This document shows, piece by piece, positions 52,490-60,349 of a stretch of DNA of 64,000 nucleotides. The DNA comes from Streptomyces sp. F001 (GTDB taxonomy: Bacteria > Actinomycetota > Actinomycetes > Streptomycetales > Streptomycetaceae). How positions within the stretch are numbered: the stretch's first letter is position 1; each line of letters starts with the position of its first letter. Location of the stretch: contig NZ_QZWF01000008.1 in NCBI RefSeq assembly GCF_004187715.1, positions 239,460-303,459 on the forward strand, read 5' to 3'. The translations under genes were made by a program, and so were the position numbers. The notes beneath the pieces were generated by a model, which was not told the origin of the DNA, did not search any database, and worked only from the letters and a program-made list of their open reading frames with translations.

Positions 52490-53072
52490 CGGAAACCCCG
52501 CCGCCGGCCCCTTCACGCCCCTCGACTTCCAGCTCGTCCTGCTGCGCCGCATGGCCGACCACAACCCCGGCCTGGTGGAGGACGCCCGCCGCGAACTCGG
52601 CGCCTCGCTCACACAGATGCGGGAGGCGAACAAACGCTGGCAGGCCATGCTCCGCTCGCCCCGGTCCCGCAGCGCGGCATCCCGCTACCGCTCGGTCCTC
52701 GGCCCACCCGAGTCGACAACCCTCCGCCGCATCGGCGACCTCGACTGCGAGGCCTGGCAATGGCCGGTTCCCCTCTGGCCGGACCTGCGCTTCGAGGTCC
52801 TCGTGGCGCCGAACGGGGTGGTGTGGAACGAGTGGCTGGTCCGCGCACCGGACGCGGAAGCCCCCGCCCTGCACACGATCGACGACCTCACCCCCTGGTC
52901 CTGCACGGTCGACGAAGCAGCCCGCGCCTTCGCGCCCGCCCGGCCTCTGGAGGGGACGGCACCGACGCGGTGGGGGCTGGCTTTTGTGGCGCCGGACGCG
53001 CGGGGCGTACGACGGCAGGTGGTCGCCGAGTTCACGTGGGGGCTGTTGCAGCGGACGGCCGTCGGCGACTAG
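52458..53072 (+). CDS. Conserved hypothetical protein at the end of the glycan locus
   Basis: A 204-residue soluble protein. It opens MPPRSEKPPASGNPAAG, then GPFTPLDFQLVLLRRMADHN, a helical segment RRELGASLTQMREANKRWQA, and a tryptophan-containing beta part (CEAWQWPVPLWPDLRFEVLV; GVVWNEWLVRAPD). No known motif. ATG at 52449 is an alternative, three codons earlier. A homolog of similar start is, from memory, found beside FkbM genes in other Streptomyces, so it likely belongs to the locus. Confidence 0.7.
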   Translation: MPPRSEKPPASGNPAAGPFTPLDFQLVLLRRMADHNPGLVEDARRELGASLTQMREANKRWQAMLRSPRSRSAASRYRSVLGPPESTTLRRIGDLDCEAWQWPVPLWPDLRFEVLVAPNGVVWNEWLVRAPDAEAPALHTIDDLTPWSCTVDEAARAFAPARPLEGTAPTRWGLAFVAPDARGVRRQVVAEFTWGLLQRTAVGD

Positions 53073-53090
53073 CTCCCCACAAAGAAACCG

Positions 53091-53133
53091 TTGCAAAGAA
53101 ACTGTTGCAACATATCCTTTGCAAGGCTATCTT
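53091..53133 (+). promoter_or_regulatory. Operator and leaderless-type promoter of the ArsR gene
   Basis: TTGCAAAG (53091-53098) is inverted at CTTTGCAA (53117-53124), with another TTGCAA at 53105-53110. TATCTT at 53128-53133 is a fair -10 box; transcription would start at or beside the ATG at 53141, giving a leaderless mRNA under self-repression. Confidence 0.5.
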
Positions 53134-53140
53134 TGTACCC

Positions 53141-53728
53141 ATGAACGAGCAGCCACAGGACCCGCAGGTCCACAGCCTCGACGCCCGCTCGCTGCGCGGA
53201 ATCGCGCATCCGCTGCGGATGCAGCTGCTGAACGCGCTGCGGCACGGCGGACCGGCCACCGCGTCACAACTGGCCGCGAAACTGGGCGAGTCCAGCGGTG
53301 CCACCAGCTACCACCTGCGTCAGCTCGCCGCACACGGCTTCGTCGAGGACGCGCCGGAGCTCGGCAAAGGGCGGGAGCGGTGGTGGCAGACAGTGCACAT
53401 GGGCCTGCGCTTCGACGACACGTTGCTCAACGACCGCGACCCAGAAGTGCGCGGGGCCGCCGACCTGTTCATGCACGAGGTCGCGAACCATCACACCCGG
53501 GAGCTGGCGACGTGGCTCGGCACCCGCGGCGACTGGTCCGAGGCGTGGAACCGCTCCTCGGACATGAGTGACTGGACGCTGAACCTCACGCCCGAGCTCG
53601 CCCTCGAACTCATCCACAAGATGCACGACCTCCTGGAGAGCTACCGCGCACTGGCCCCTGCCGACGGGACCCCGGACACCGAGCGGGTGCGCATCCACAC
53701 GCACGTCCTCCCTGCTCGCACGGACTGA
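53141..53728 (+). CDS. ArsR-type winged-helix regulator
   Basis: A 195-residue regulator. The winged helix lies at residues ~12-85: RSLRGIAHPLRMQLLNALRH, then TASQLAAKLGESSGATSYHL and RERWWQTVHMGLRF. No metal-binding cysteine pair is visible, so it is of the metal-independent class related to HTH_20 proteins. The C-terminal half (LNLTPELALELIHKMHDLLE) may bind a ligand or dimerise. It probably represses itself through the repeats just upstream and co-regulates the small gene that follows 11 bp later. Confidence 0.85.
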   Translation: MNEQPQDPQVHSLDARSLRGIAHPLRMQLLNALRHGGPATASQLAAKLGESSGATSYHLRQLAAHGFVEDAPELGKGRERWWQTVHMGLRFDDTLLNDRDPEVRGAADLFMHEVANHHTRELATWLGTRGDWSEAWNRSSDMSDWTLNLTPELALELIHKMHDLLESYRALAPADGTPDTERVRIHTHVLPARTD

Positions 53729-53739
53729 GAGGCCGCCCG

Positions 53740-53928
53740 ATGCACCCCGAGACCCACCTCGCTCTGCACCACACCCGCGCCGCCGAACTCCGTGCCGAAG
53801 CCGACGCCTACCGCCTCGCCACCATGGCCCGGCGTCCCCGGGGCCTGCGTACCCGTCTCGGCTGGACCCTCGTGGAGGTCGGCCTGCGGCTGGCTTCCGC
53901 CCCCAAGACGGCGGCCGCTGTTCCCTAG
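53740..53928 (+). CDS. Small basic protein downstream of ArsR
   Basis: A 62-residue protein, MHPETHLALHHTRAAELRAE at the start, then RRPRGLRTRLGWTLVEVGLR. Helical and basic with an amphipathic C-terminal half; no membrane segment of full length. Small proteins of this kind often follow ArsR-type genes in Streptomyces. Its last 4 bases overlap the convergent X gene. Function unknown. Confidence 0.6.
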   Translation: MHPETHLALHHTRAAELRAEADAYRLATMARRPRGLRTRLGWTLVEVGLRLASAPKTAAAVP

Positions 53929-55133
53929 CCCCAACCGCCACGCCACCAGCCGGCGAACCATTCTTCCTTAGAGCCTTCGTAGGGCTTGGTCAGGCTGCGG
54001 CTGCGAGGGGGCGTCCGCCCCAGCGGATGTCCCTCGCCAACGGCGTAATTCCTTCGGCTCGTTTCCGCCAAGAGCATCGCAAGCGGCCCGGCCGGGAGAA
54101 GGAATCGGCCCTGCGACACGGCGTCGAGCGCATCCGCCGCTGACATCCACATCAGCTTGAAGCCCTCCTCGCTCGGCGTGAGTTCCTGCGGCCCGCAGGT
54201 CAGCGAGGTCGCCTCGAAGAGGTGGATGCGGGCCGCCGAGTCGAGCCCGTTCCGTGCGAACTCCGTCAGAGGGTCCGGAGCCAGGGCGGCCAGGGACAGC
54301 CGGACCTGCTGCCGGGGCAGTTCGAAGGCGAGGATCTCGGCGGTGACCTCCTGGCCCACGTGGACGACCTCGTCGAGCGAGTCGAACCGGTGCCGGGAAA
54401 GTTCGGGGACGGTGACGAAGCCCTCGACGCCGTCGAGGTCCACGAACACGCCGAAGGGCGCGATGCGGGTGACGACTCCCCGTACGATCTGCCCACGCTC
54501 CAGCCCTCGCCACGTGGTCTCGGCCCCGGCGAGCCGGCGCCGGGTCCCCACGAGCGTGGCCAGATCCTCGGCGAGCGCGATCTCGACCGTCGTCAGTGCG
54601 GGGTGCTCCAGCCAGTACCGGCGGGGCAGGTCCACGGCCCCCTCGTGCAGCGGCGGCCAGTCGGCGGCCGGGGTGAAGTCGTCGATCACGATCGTGCCGC
54701 CCGGAGTGAGGAGCCGGGCCGGGGCGGCCGGGGTGTCGTCCGCGGACTTGGCCGTGCCGCCGCCGTCGAGGACCAGCAGGTCGTAGGGCCCGTACTCCTC
54801 GATGCGCCGCCAGTCACCCGTGACCACCTCCACCTCGGGCCGGTCCGCGAACACCTCCGCCGCGATCCCGGCCCGCTCCGGATCGCGCTCCACGCTCACC
54901 AGCCGTACGCTCTCACCCGCCCCCGAGGCGAGCCAGGCCAGCCCGACGCCGCAGCCCGTGCCCGTCTCGCCGATCAGGTGGCGGGCACCGCCCGCCAACG
55001 CGTGCAGCAGGCGGCCCTGTTCGGGGCGGCAGGAGTGGGGGAAGCCGTGGGCGCGGGCGGCGGTGAGGGCGCGCTCGACGAGCGGGGGGAGGAGGTCGGT
55101 GGAGTCGTATGCGTCCGTTCCGGAGATCGACAT
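53925..55133 (-). CDS. Gene X: chimeric O-methyltransferase / S1 / Nudix-tail protein
   Basis: A 402-residue protein made of three unrelated parts. Residues ~1-197 are an O-methyltransferase-like domain (LIGETGTGCGVGLAWLASG, LLVLDGGGTA, IVIDDFTP). Residues ~208-295 are an S1 RNA-binding domain (GQIVRGVVTRIAPFGVFVDL, then VTVPELSRHRFDSL). Residues ~303-355 look like the C-terminal half of a Nudix ADP-ribose pyrophosphatase (HLFEATSLTCGPQELTPSEE, then FKLMWMSAADAL) lacking the Nudix box. The order and truncated ends suggest recombination between genes. ATG at 55133 is shared exactly with a second copy starting at 63974 on the other strand. Whether the chimera is expressed is unknown. Confidence 0.7.
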   Translation of the reverse strand: MSISGTDAYDSTDLLPPLVERALTAARAHGFPHSCRPEQGRLLHALAGGARHLIGETGTGCGVGLAWLASGAGESVRLVSVERDPERAGIAAEVFADRPEVEVVTGDWRRIEEYGPYDLLVLDGGGTAKSADDTPAAPARLLTPGGTIVIDDFTPAADWPPLHEGAVDLPRRYWLEHPALTTVEIALAEDLATLVGTRRRLAGAETTWRGLERGQIVRGVVTRIAPFGVFVDLDGVEGFVTVPELSRHRFDSLDEVVHVGQEVTAEILAFELPRQQVRLSLAALAPDPLTEFARNGLDSAARIHLFEATSLTCGPQELTPSEEGFKLMWMSAADALDAVSQGRFLLPAGPLAMLLAETSRRNYAVGEGHPLGRTPPRSRSLTKPYEGSKEEWFAGWWRGGWG

Positions 55134-55336
55134 GCCGGCGATCCTGCCGCACCGTCCGTCCACCCGTACGGCTCATCCGCCAAGACGCACCCCGCCGCCC
55201 CCACCAGCCTGAGACACCCGTTAAACACCTTCCCGCCAGCACGAAATCCGCCGGCAGGCAGGCCGGCCTCAGCGGTCTCATCCCCTCAAGGCGACCCATC
55301 CCATCGCGCCGGCAGCTGACGGGTCTGCCGCCGAGG

Positions 55337-55363
55337 AGGTGACCAGGCGTCAGATGATCACCT
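55337..55363. promoter_or_regulatory. Conserved dyad upstream of secreted paralog 1
   Basis: AGGTGA ... TCACCT (55337-55342 and 55358-55363) flank a GGCGTCAG core and are followed by AAAGG. The same arrangement is at 57628-57653. Further conserved blocks between here and the start include CCCGATATGACAG and GGTTAGTA. Confidence 0.5.
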
Positions 55364-55577
55364 CAAAGGGCTAAGCCATCCGTCAATACAACACTTAATC
55401 AGACCGTTTGATGCCTACCCAGCTATCGGGGAAGGCGGCGTGCGGGTGCCCTGGATACCTCGTTCGGCCCTCCGGCAAACGGCCTTCGATATGACCCGAT
55501 ATGACAGTCAAAGGGATGGTTAGTACGTTCAATCACGCACCGGCTGCCGCCGGCCCTCTGCGAAACAGGAGAGTTGC

Positions 55578-56114
55578 ATGTTGTTCACCCGCTCCACCGC
55601 CGTCACCGCAGCCGTCGCGGCCGCCGTAGGCCTGGCCACGACGGGCATCACCTACGCCTCGGCCGCCTCCGAGTCAATCCAGCCGGACCCGGCCACCTAC
55701 CAGCAGGTGCCGGCCACCTACCAGTCCGACCCGGCCACCTACCAGCAGGTGCCGGCGTCCTCTCCCGTCCAGGCCCCCTTCGGCGGCGACAGCGGCAGGG
55801 GCGGCGAGGGCAGAGAGTTCCATGAGGGGGGCCGGATCCAGATCAACGAGCGGACCTACTCGGCCTACCCGGGTGGCTGCATCACCGTGATCAGCGGCCT
55901 GGGCGCCACGACGTTCAACATCCGCAACGACACCAGAAAGACCGTCGAGTTCTTCAGCGGCGCGGTATGCGACAACGGCGCTCCCGTCGCCCTCGTTGGC
56001 CCCCACAGCCAAAGTAGCGGCATCAACGTGCCGCCCACCGAGGGCATCTACATCGAGGACGGAGTCGTGGGCAGCTTCCGGGTCATCGAGCAGCACCACG
56101 GGGACTGGTTCTGA
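55578..56114 (+). CDS. Secreted protein, paralog 1
   Basis: A 178-residue secreted protein. The signal peptide is residues ~1-30 (MLFTRSTAVTAAVAAAVGLA, cleavage after ASA). A linker of imperfect repeats follows (DPATYQQVPATYQ twice), then a conserved domain of about 90 residues: IQINERTYSAYPGGCITVIS, FNIRNDTRKTVEFFSGAVC, NGAPVALVGPHSQSSGI, DGVVGSFRVIE. Two cysteines likely form a disulfide. AGGAGAG lies before the ATG. Family unknown. Promoter region, gene and terminator are all repeated at 57620-58429. Confidence 0.8.
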   Translation: MLFTRSTAVTAAVAAAVGLATTGITYASAASESIQPDPATYQQVPATYQSDPATYQQVPASSPVQAPFGGDSGRGGEGREFHEGGRIQINERTYSAYPGGCITVISGLGATTFNIRNDTRKTVEFFSGAVCDNGAPVALVGPHSQSSGINVPPTEGIYIEDGVVGSFRVIEQHHGDWF

Positions 56115-56130
56115 ATCGGCTGCACCATGG

Positions 56131-56165
56131 GGAGCCCCGGCCCGCCGGAATCGGGCCGGGCCTCC
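56131..56165 (+). terminator. Hairpin after secreted paralog 1
   Basis: GGAGCCCCGGCCCG pairs with CGGGCCGGGCCTCC across CCGGAAT, with one mismatch. The same hairpin, perfect, follows paralog 2. Confidence 0.75.
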
Positions 56166-56305
56166 ATCGTCCGACAGCCCACACCCCGCGCACGCCCGCC
56201 CAAGCCGGCCCCGAACACCGCCTGCCCGCGGCCACCCTCCTCCCTCACCCACCGGCCCGACCGGTGACTCCCCCCCACACAACACCCCCTTGGCGCCCCC
56301 TGGCG

Positions 56306-56556
56306 CACCATCACCTCCGGCCCCAGCCTGAGGCTGCTGGAGTTCATCCTGGCTGGGGAACGCGCCTCCGCCGAGTGCGTGACGCACGCTGGAATCTCCC
56401 AGCCACGCGTGTCGTACACCTTCCTGTCTTGTCGACTGCGGCTACGTCACCGCCCGCCGCGACGGCCGCAGACTGCGCTACTCCGCCGGCGACCCGCGCG
56501 TGACCGAACTGGCCGGGATCGGCGCCGTCCTGCGGGTGGTCGTCTGCTGCGCCTGA
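56306..56556 (+). pseudogene. Remnant of an ArsR-type regulator
   Basis: The frame reads SLRLLEFILAGERASAECVT then HAGISQPRVS, a winged-helix N-terminus, then shifts; the other frame continues VDCGYVTARRDGRRLRYSAG and DPRVTELAGI to TGA at 56554-56556. That is a typical ArsR pattern with one frameshift near 56430 and a truncated helix three. No promoter or start is evident. Confidence 0.6.
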
Positions 56557-56959
56557 CCCGCTCTGCTCGCCACGGACGCCCTCGCCGGAATCGGCGCTTG
56601 ACTGTCCAGCCCGTGGGCGTTCACCGCCGGGTCCTCCGGCCGGCCGCCGTGTCGGCCGCGCCGCCTGCTGTCGGCACTCCCGTCGTCGACCGACGTGCGG
56701 CGCGACTCCTTGCGCGTGTCCTCGCCCTACCGGCGATGCTCCGCAGAGCCCGCTCAGCAGTCCGGAGCAAGTGGGGCGGGCAGGGGGATCAGTCTCCAGA
56801 GCCCTCGAGAGCAGCCGGTATGACACCCATTCCTGCCCCGCTCACGCGACGCCGTCGTGGCGACCGATCGCCATGCGAAAGAAGGTGGGGCGGTGTGAGC
56901 ACTGCAAGCGGTACAACGGCTCCCGGCGACCGAAGTCGTACGACGCGCCTGCGCACGGG

Positions 56960-57176
56960 TCAGCGCGCCACCGCGAACACACTCGCCGCCACGGTGCCGG
57001 CGACCAGTGAGGTCAGCGCCCAGGCGAGCAGGAAGTCCCACAGCCTGCTGCCGTTTCAGACGGCGCAGCTGGGTGCCCGAGACCCCGGCGATGGCGCCGG
57101 TGGACACCCCTCCCCAGACCATCCCGGTGCGGTAGCCGGTCGCGCGGAACTCGCCTGAGTGGCCCGGCCTTTGACA
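56960..57176 (-). pseudogene. Broken small membrane-protein gene
   Basis: Reading leftward, one frame gives GYRTGMVWGGVSTGAIAGVS and GTQLRRLKRQQ, then another gives LWDFLLAWALTSLVAGTVAA and SVFAVAR to a stop at 56960. Two hydrophobic helices joined through a frameshift near 57057 suggest a decayed small membrane protein. No start codon is clear. Confidence 0.4.
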
Positions 57177-57189
57177 CGTCGTTGGCGTC

Positions 57190-57390
57190 TGTACCGCCCC
57201 CGAGGAAGACGAGCCGGAGCCGGAGCCGGACTGGTCGGCGGCGTCGGTCGGGATCGCCGACGTGTCGAGCCAGCGTTGTTGGAGGAGTTGAGGGAGCCGC
57301 CACAGGCGGTGGCTGTCAGCGCAATCACCACCGCGCCCGCCGTCAAGCCCAGCGGGTGCGTCGGGGGCGCTCCGTCGGTCTGTCTCCTGG
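57190..57390 (-). pseudogene. Remnant of a lipoprotein gene
   Basis: Leftward frame THPLGLTAGAVVIALTATAC then GGSLNSSNNAG is a lipoprotein signal peptide with lipobox TATAC. A serine/glycine-rich stretch (SDTSAIPTDAADQSGSGSGS) continues in another frame. No intact open frame remains. From 57391 to about 57620 I see nothing. Confidence 0.4.
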
Positions 57391-57627
57391 GGAACGTACG
57401 GCTTTTGGATGTTTTGGCGGGTTGGGCGGCGTGGCGCCGTGACCAAGGGGTCTGGATGGTGTAGGGCGCGTGTACGGAAGGGTGTAGCCGCCAGGGGCGC
57501 GGGCGGCGCACCGTCCGGCGCCGTGCGGGCGTCTTCGTCAATTCCGCGTCCGCTGCGGGCGCTTGCGCCGACCCCCTCAGACAGCTCGGCTCCTCGCTGC
57601 GGCGGTTGCAGGCACCTTGCGGCCGAA

Positions 57628-57653
57628 GAGGTGAACGGGCGTCAGGTGTCACC
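57628..57653. promoter_or_regulatory. Conserved dyad upstream of secreted paralog 2
   Basis: AGGTGA (57628-57633) and TCACCT (57648-57653) flank GGGCGTCAGG, matching the element at 55337-55363. It lies 216 bp before the gene start, the same distance as in paralog 1 (215 bp). Confidence 0.5.
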
Positions 57654-57868
57654 TTAAAGGACTATCCGCCCGTCAACGCACCATCTTATATGACTATTTG
57701 ACGCCCTCTCTGGCTGCCACAAAAGGCGATGTGCGGCGCTCCGCTACCTCGTTCGGCCCTGCGTCACAGCCCTGGGGATGTGCCCGATATGACAGATATA
57801 TGGGTGGTTAGTAGGTTCATCCACGTGCCGGTTGTCGAGCCGGCCTCTGTCAGACAGGAGAACGTTGC

Positions 57869-58372
57869 ATGAAGATCACCCGCTCCACCGCTGTCACCGC
57901 GGCCGCCGTGGCCGCCGCGGCCCTGGCCGCGACTGGTATCACCTATGCGTCGGCCTCCGAGCCGGCCCTGCAGCAGGTGGCTCCCGTCCAGGCGCCCCTC
58001 GGTGGTGACTCCGGTAAGGACGACAAGGACGACAAGGACGACGACAAGGACGACAAGGATCACGGCAGGGGCGACAAGAACTACGACAAGGGCGAGATCC
58101 AGATCAACGAGCGGTCGTACAACGCGCACGAGGGTGACTGCATCACCGTGGTCAGCGGCCTGGGTGCCAAGACCCTGAACATCCGCAACGACACCCGCAA
58201 GAGGATCGAGGTCTTCAGCGGGGCGGTGTGCGACAACGGCGCTCCCGTCGCCGTGGTCGGCCCCCACAGCCAGAGCGACGGCGTCGACCCCCGCCGCACC
58301 GAGGGCATCCACGTCAAGGACGGAGTCGTGGGCAGCTTCCGGGTGATCGACGACCACCACGACAGGTACTGA
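57869..58372 (+). CDS. Secreted protein, paralog 2
   Basis: A 167-residue secreted protein with signal peptide MKITRSTAVTAAAVAAAALA (cleavage after ASA). The linker is different from paralog 1: a run of Lys-Asp repeats (KDDKDDKDDDKDDKD). The conserved domain follows: IQINERSYNAHEGDCITVVS, LNIRNDTRKRIEVFSGAVC, NGAPVAVVGPHSQSDGV and DGVVGSFRVID. Two cysteines match those of paralog 1. The acidic/basic linker suggests a flexible spacer that could bind metal or cell wall. Function unknown; the shared regulatory region suggests common control. Confidence 0.8.
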   Translation: MKITRSTAVTAAAVAAAALAATGITYASASEPALQQVAPVQAPLGGDSGKDDKDDKDDDKDDKDHGRGDKNYDKGEIQINERSYNAHEGDCITVVSGLGAKTLNIRNDTRKRIEVFSGAVCDNGAPVAVVGPHSQSDGVDPRRTEGIHVKDGVVGSFRVIDDHHDRY

Positions 58373-58394
58373 TCCTGAGCCAGCCACATGATAT

Positions 58395-58429
58395 GGAGCC
58401 CCGGCCCGCCGGAATCGGGCCGGGGCTCC
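58395..58429 (+). terminator. Hairpin after secreted paralog 2
   Basis: Perfect 14-bp arms (GGAGCCCCGGCCCG, 58395-58408, with complement 58416-58429) and a 7-bp loop. From 58430 to 59030 I see no gene. Confidence 0.8.
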
Positions 58430-59030
58430 AGTCCAGGCCCAATCATTGTCCAACAGCCCGCACCCCCGTGCACGCCCCCCGCGCCGCAGGGCCGCCACAG
58501 CACGACTGCCGGGGCGGCCGCCGTTCCGATTCACCCGCCGGACCACCAGCTGATTCCCGCCACAGCGCTTCCCGTTGGCGTCCGTCCCGGTGCCCACGGC
58601 CGCCGACCCCAGCCCGGAGTCCAGAGACCCCCGGACGGGTGACGACGACACAAGCCACACACCGAGCGCCACCGCCTTTCCCCAGGCTGGCGGCAAAAGA
58701 CACCGGCCCGGAGCAATAAACCACCCGGGAAGACAACCGAGGTCCGCAAGCGAGGGCTGGGGAGTGGGAGGGCCGGGAGGCGTTCGCGGGCACAGTCGTC
58801 GGGGCCGTTCTCGCCTGCTGATCGGCAGCGGTGACAGCGACGCACGGGCGCGCTGCCCCGACGCCCGCGGCTTTGGGGCCGTCGGCGATCGCTCCGGCGG
58901 ACCTGGACGTCACCGGCCCCGCGTATCGGGCGGCCACGCCAGCTGGGGCCTTGCGCGACGCGCCCGGCCGCCGGGCAAGACGCGCGACGGCGTAGATACC
59001 TTCCCTACCCATCACACTGGGGTGAGCGCT

Positions 59031-59522
59031 ATGAGTATTCGCTGGGTGGAGGACGCGAGCGATGACACCTACGTCCTGGACATCTTCGACATCACATTGA
59101 TTCCCACACTGCCGCGGCTTGGCCACAAGGTCTGCTGCGAGATGGACAGCCACCTCAAGGAGACGGTCGACCTGACCCGCGTCACCTGCAATGTGATCAT
59201 GAAGTTCGGTCTGGTGAAGATGCTGGACCGGACCTACCAGCTGCCCGATCTGCTGGCAGGCATGGGCGCGAGACTGTCGGGCAACCCCACGCCGCCCGCC
59301 GGGCCGTGGAAGCAGACGTGGAACTTTCAGATCCCCGAAACCGTGCCGGTGGCGGAGCACCGCATCCGTCTGCGCGCCCGCACGGGGGAAGGGAAGAACT
59401 TCTTCGCCCTGGACTTTCCCGTCGACTTCAGCCACAGACTTCATCCGGCCACCACAAGCGACGACGTCGGCTCACGCGTGCTTGTCCGACCACGCTGCCA
59501 CCGGCTGCGAGCAGGTGTGTGA
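59031..59522 (+). CDS. ML-domain-like (MD-2-related lipid recognition) protein
   Basis: A 163-residue protein without signal peptide. The pattern LPRLGHKVCCEMDSHLKETV, then VTCNVIMKFGLVKMLDRTYQ, LPDLLAGM, WNFQIPETVPVAEHRIRLRA and FFALDFPVDF follows the beta-sandwich order of ML-domain lipid-binding proteins (Npc2, MD-2, fungal PG/PI transfer protein). The usual disulfide cysteines are only partly present. ML domains bind single lipids or sterols in eukaryotes and are rare in bacteria. GGGGTGAG precedes the ATG at 59031. The C-terminal ~25 residues look non-homologous, probably because the frame runs into the insertion boundary at 59599. Assignment is by eye only. Confidence 0.5.
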   Translation: MSIRWVEDASDDTYVLDIFDITLIPTLPRLGHKVCCEMDSHLKETVDLTRVTCNVIMKFGLVKMLDRTYQLPDLLAGMGARLSGNPTPPAGPWKQTWNFQIPETVPVAEHRIRLRARTGEGKNFFALDFPVDFSHRLHPATTSDDVGSRVLVRPRCHRLRAGV

Positions 59523-59598
59523 CCACGGCGGTCACCTTCCAGGGCGTGGCCGGCCGGGCCGATGCTCCCGGCCAGCGGTCTGCGACGGCACCGCCGCA

Positions 59599-60264
59599 AC
59601 GGCCACACAGCCGAGCCGCACCGTGATCACCACACCCAGGCCCACCCACACGAGCGGCCACGGCTCCCCTTGGCCGCCCACCAACTCCGTCGGCACGGCG
59701 CCGATCCGCCCCCGAGGGTCGTAGGTGACGTCCACACGGCTTCCCGGGCTTGCCCACCGAACTCCCATGATGAACTTGTCCGGTCGTCCGGCCGCGCAGT
59801 TCAGACGGTGCACGTAGTCGGTCCGGGTGCTGGTGTGCGTCACGTTTCCCACGCTGTCGTAGTGAGTGGTGGTGTGCCGCTGCTCGTCGACCTCGACGAC
59901 CGTGCACATGGTGTGCCTGCCGCGGGTCTGCAGCACCTCGTCCTCCACGGAGCCGCTCACCGCTCCGGCCACCCCGCACAGCAGCAGGCTGCTCAGTCCC
60001 ATCACGAGGAACTGGGCGATGAACCACCTCTCACTGCGCACATAGAGCAGGAAGGAAAAGAACCCGCCGAAGAAGCCGGCCAGGAGCAACGCCCAGCCCA
60101 ACGCGACGCTCGGCCAGCCGGGACCGCCACGGCGACGAACGCGTCAACGGCCCACCACACCCAGCGGCGTTCGTGGTTCGTGAGACGGTCGAGCAAGGCC
60201 GAACCCGTCTCGACGACCGCGTCGACAACGCGGTCCAGGAGCCCCTGCCCCGGCTTGCGCATAG
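59599..60264 (-). pseudogene. Membrane protein Y, copy 1 (internal deletion and lost C-terminus)
   Basis: Reading leftward from ATG 60262-60264, MRKPGQGLLDRVVDAVVETG then SALLDRLTNHERRWVWWAVD and AFVAVAVP is intact, but a deletion of about 60-70 bp follows and the remaining part (GWALLLAGFFGGFFSFLLYV, then RSERWFIAQF) is out of frame. The C-terminal ~13 codons present in copy 2 are replaced by unrelated sequence from 59599. The downstream frame is still open but has no start. Copy 2 (63262-63934) has the complementary defect. Confidence 0.75.
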
Positions 60265-60349
60265 CCCTCTCCCCGCCCCCCGCACTCGCACTCGCACTCC
60301 ACAGGGGACATGCCCCCCCCGTGGAGGCGCGTGCGAACGGCTTGTCCGT

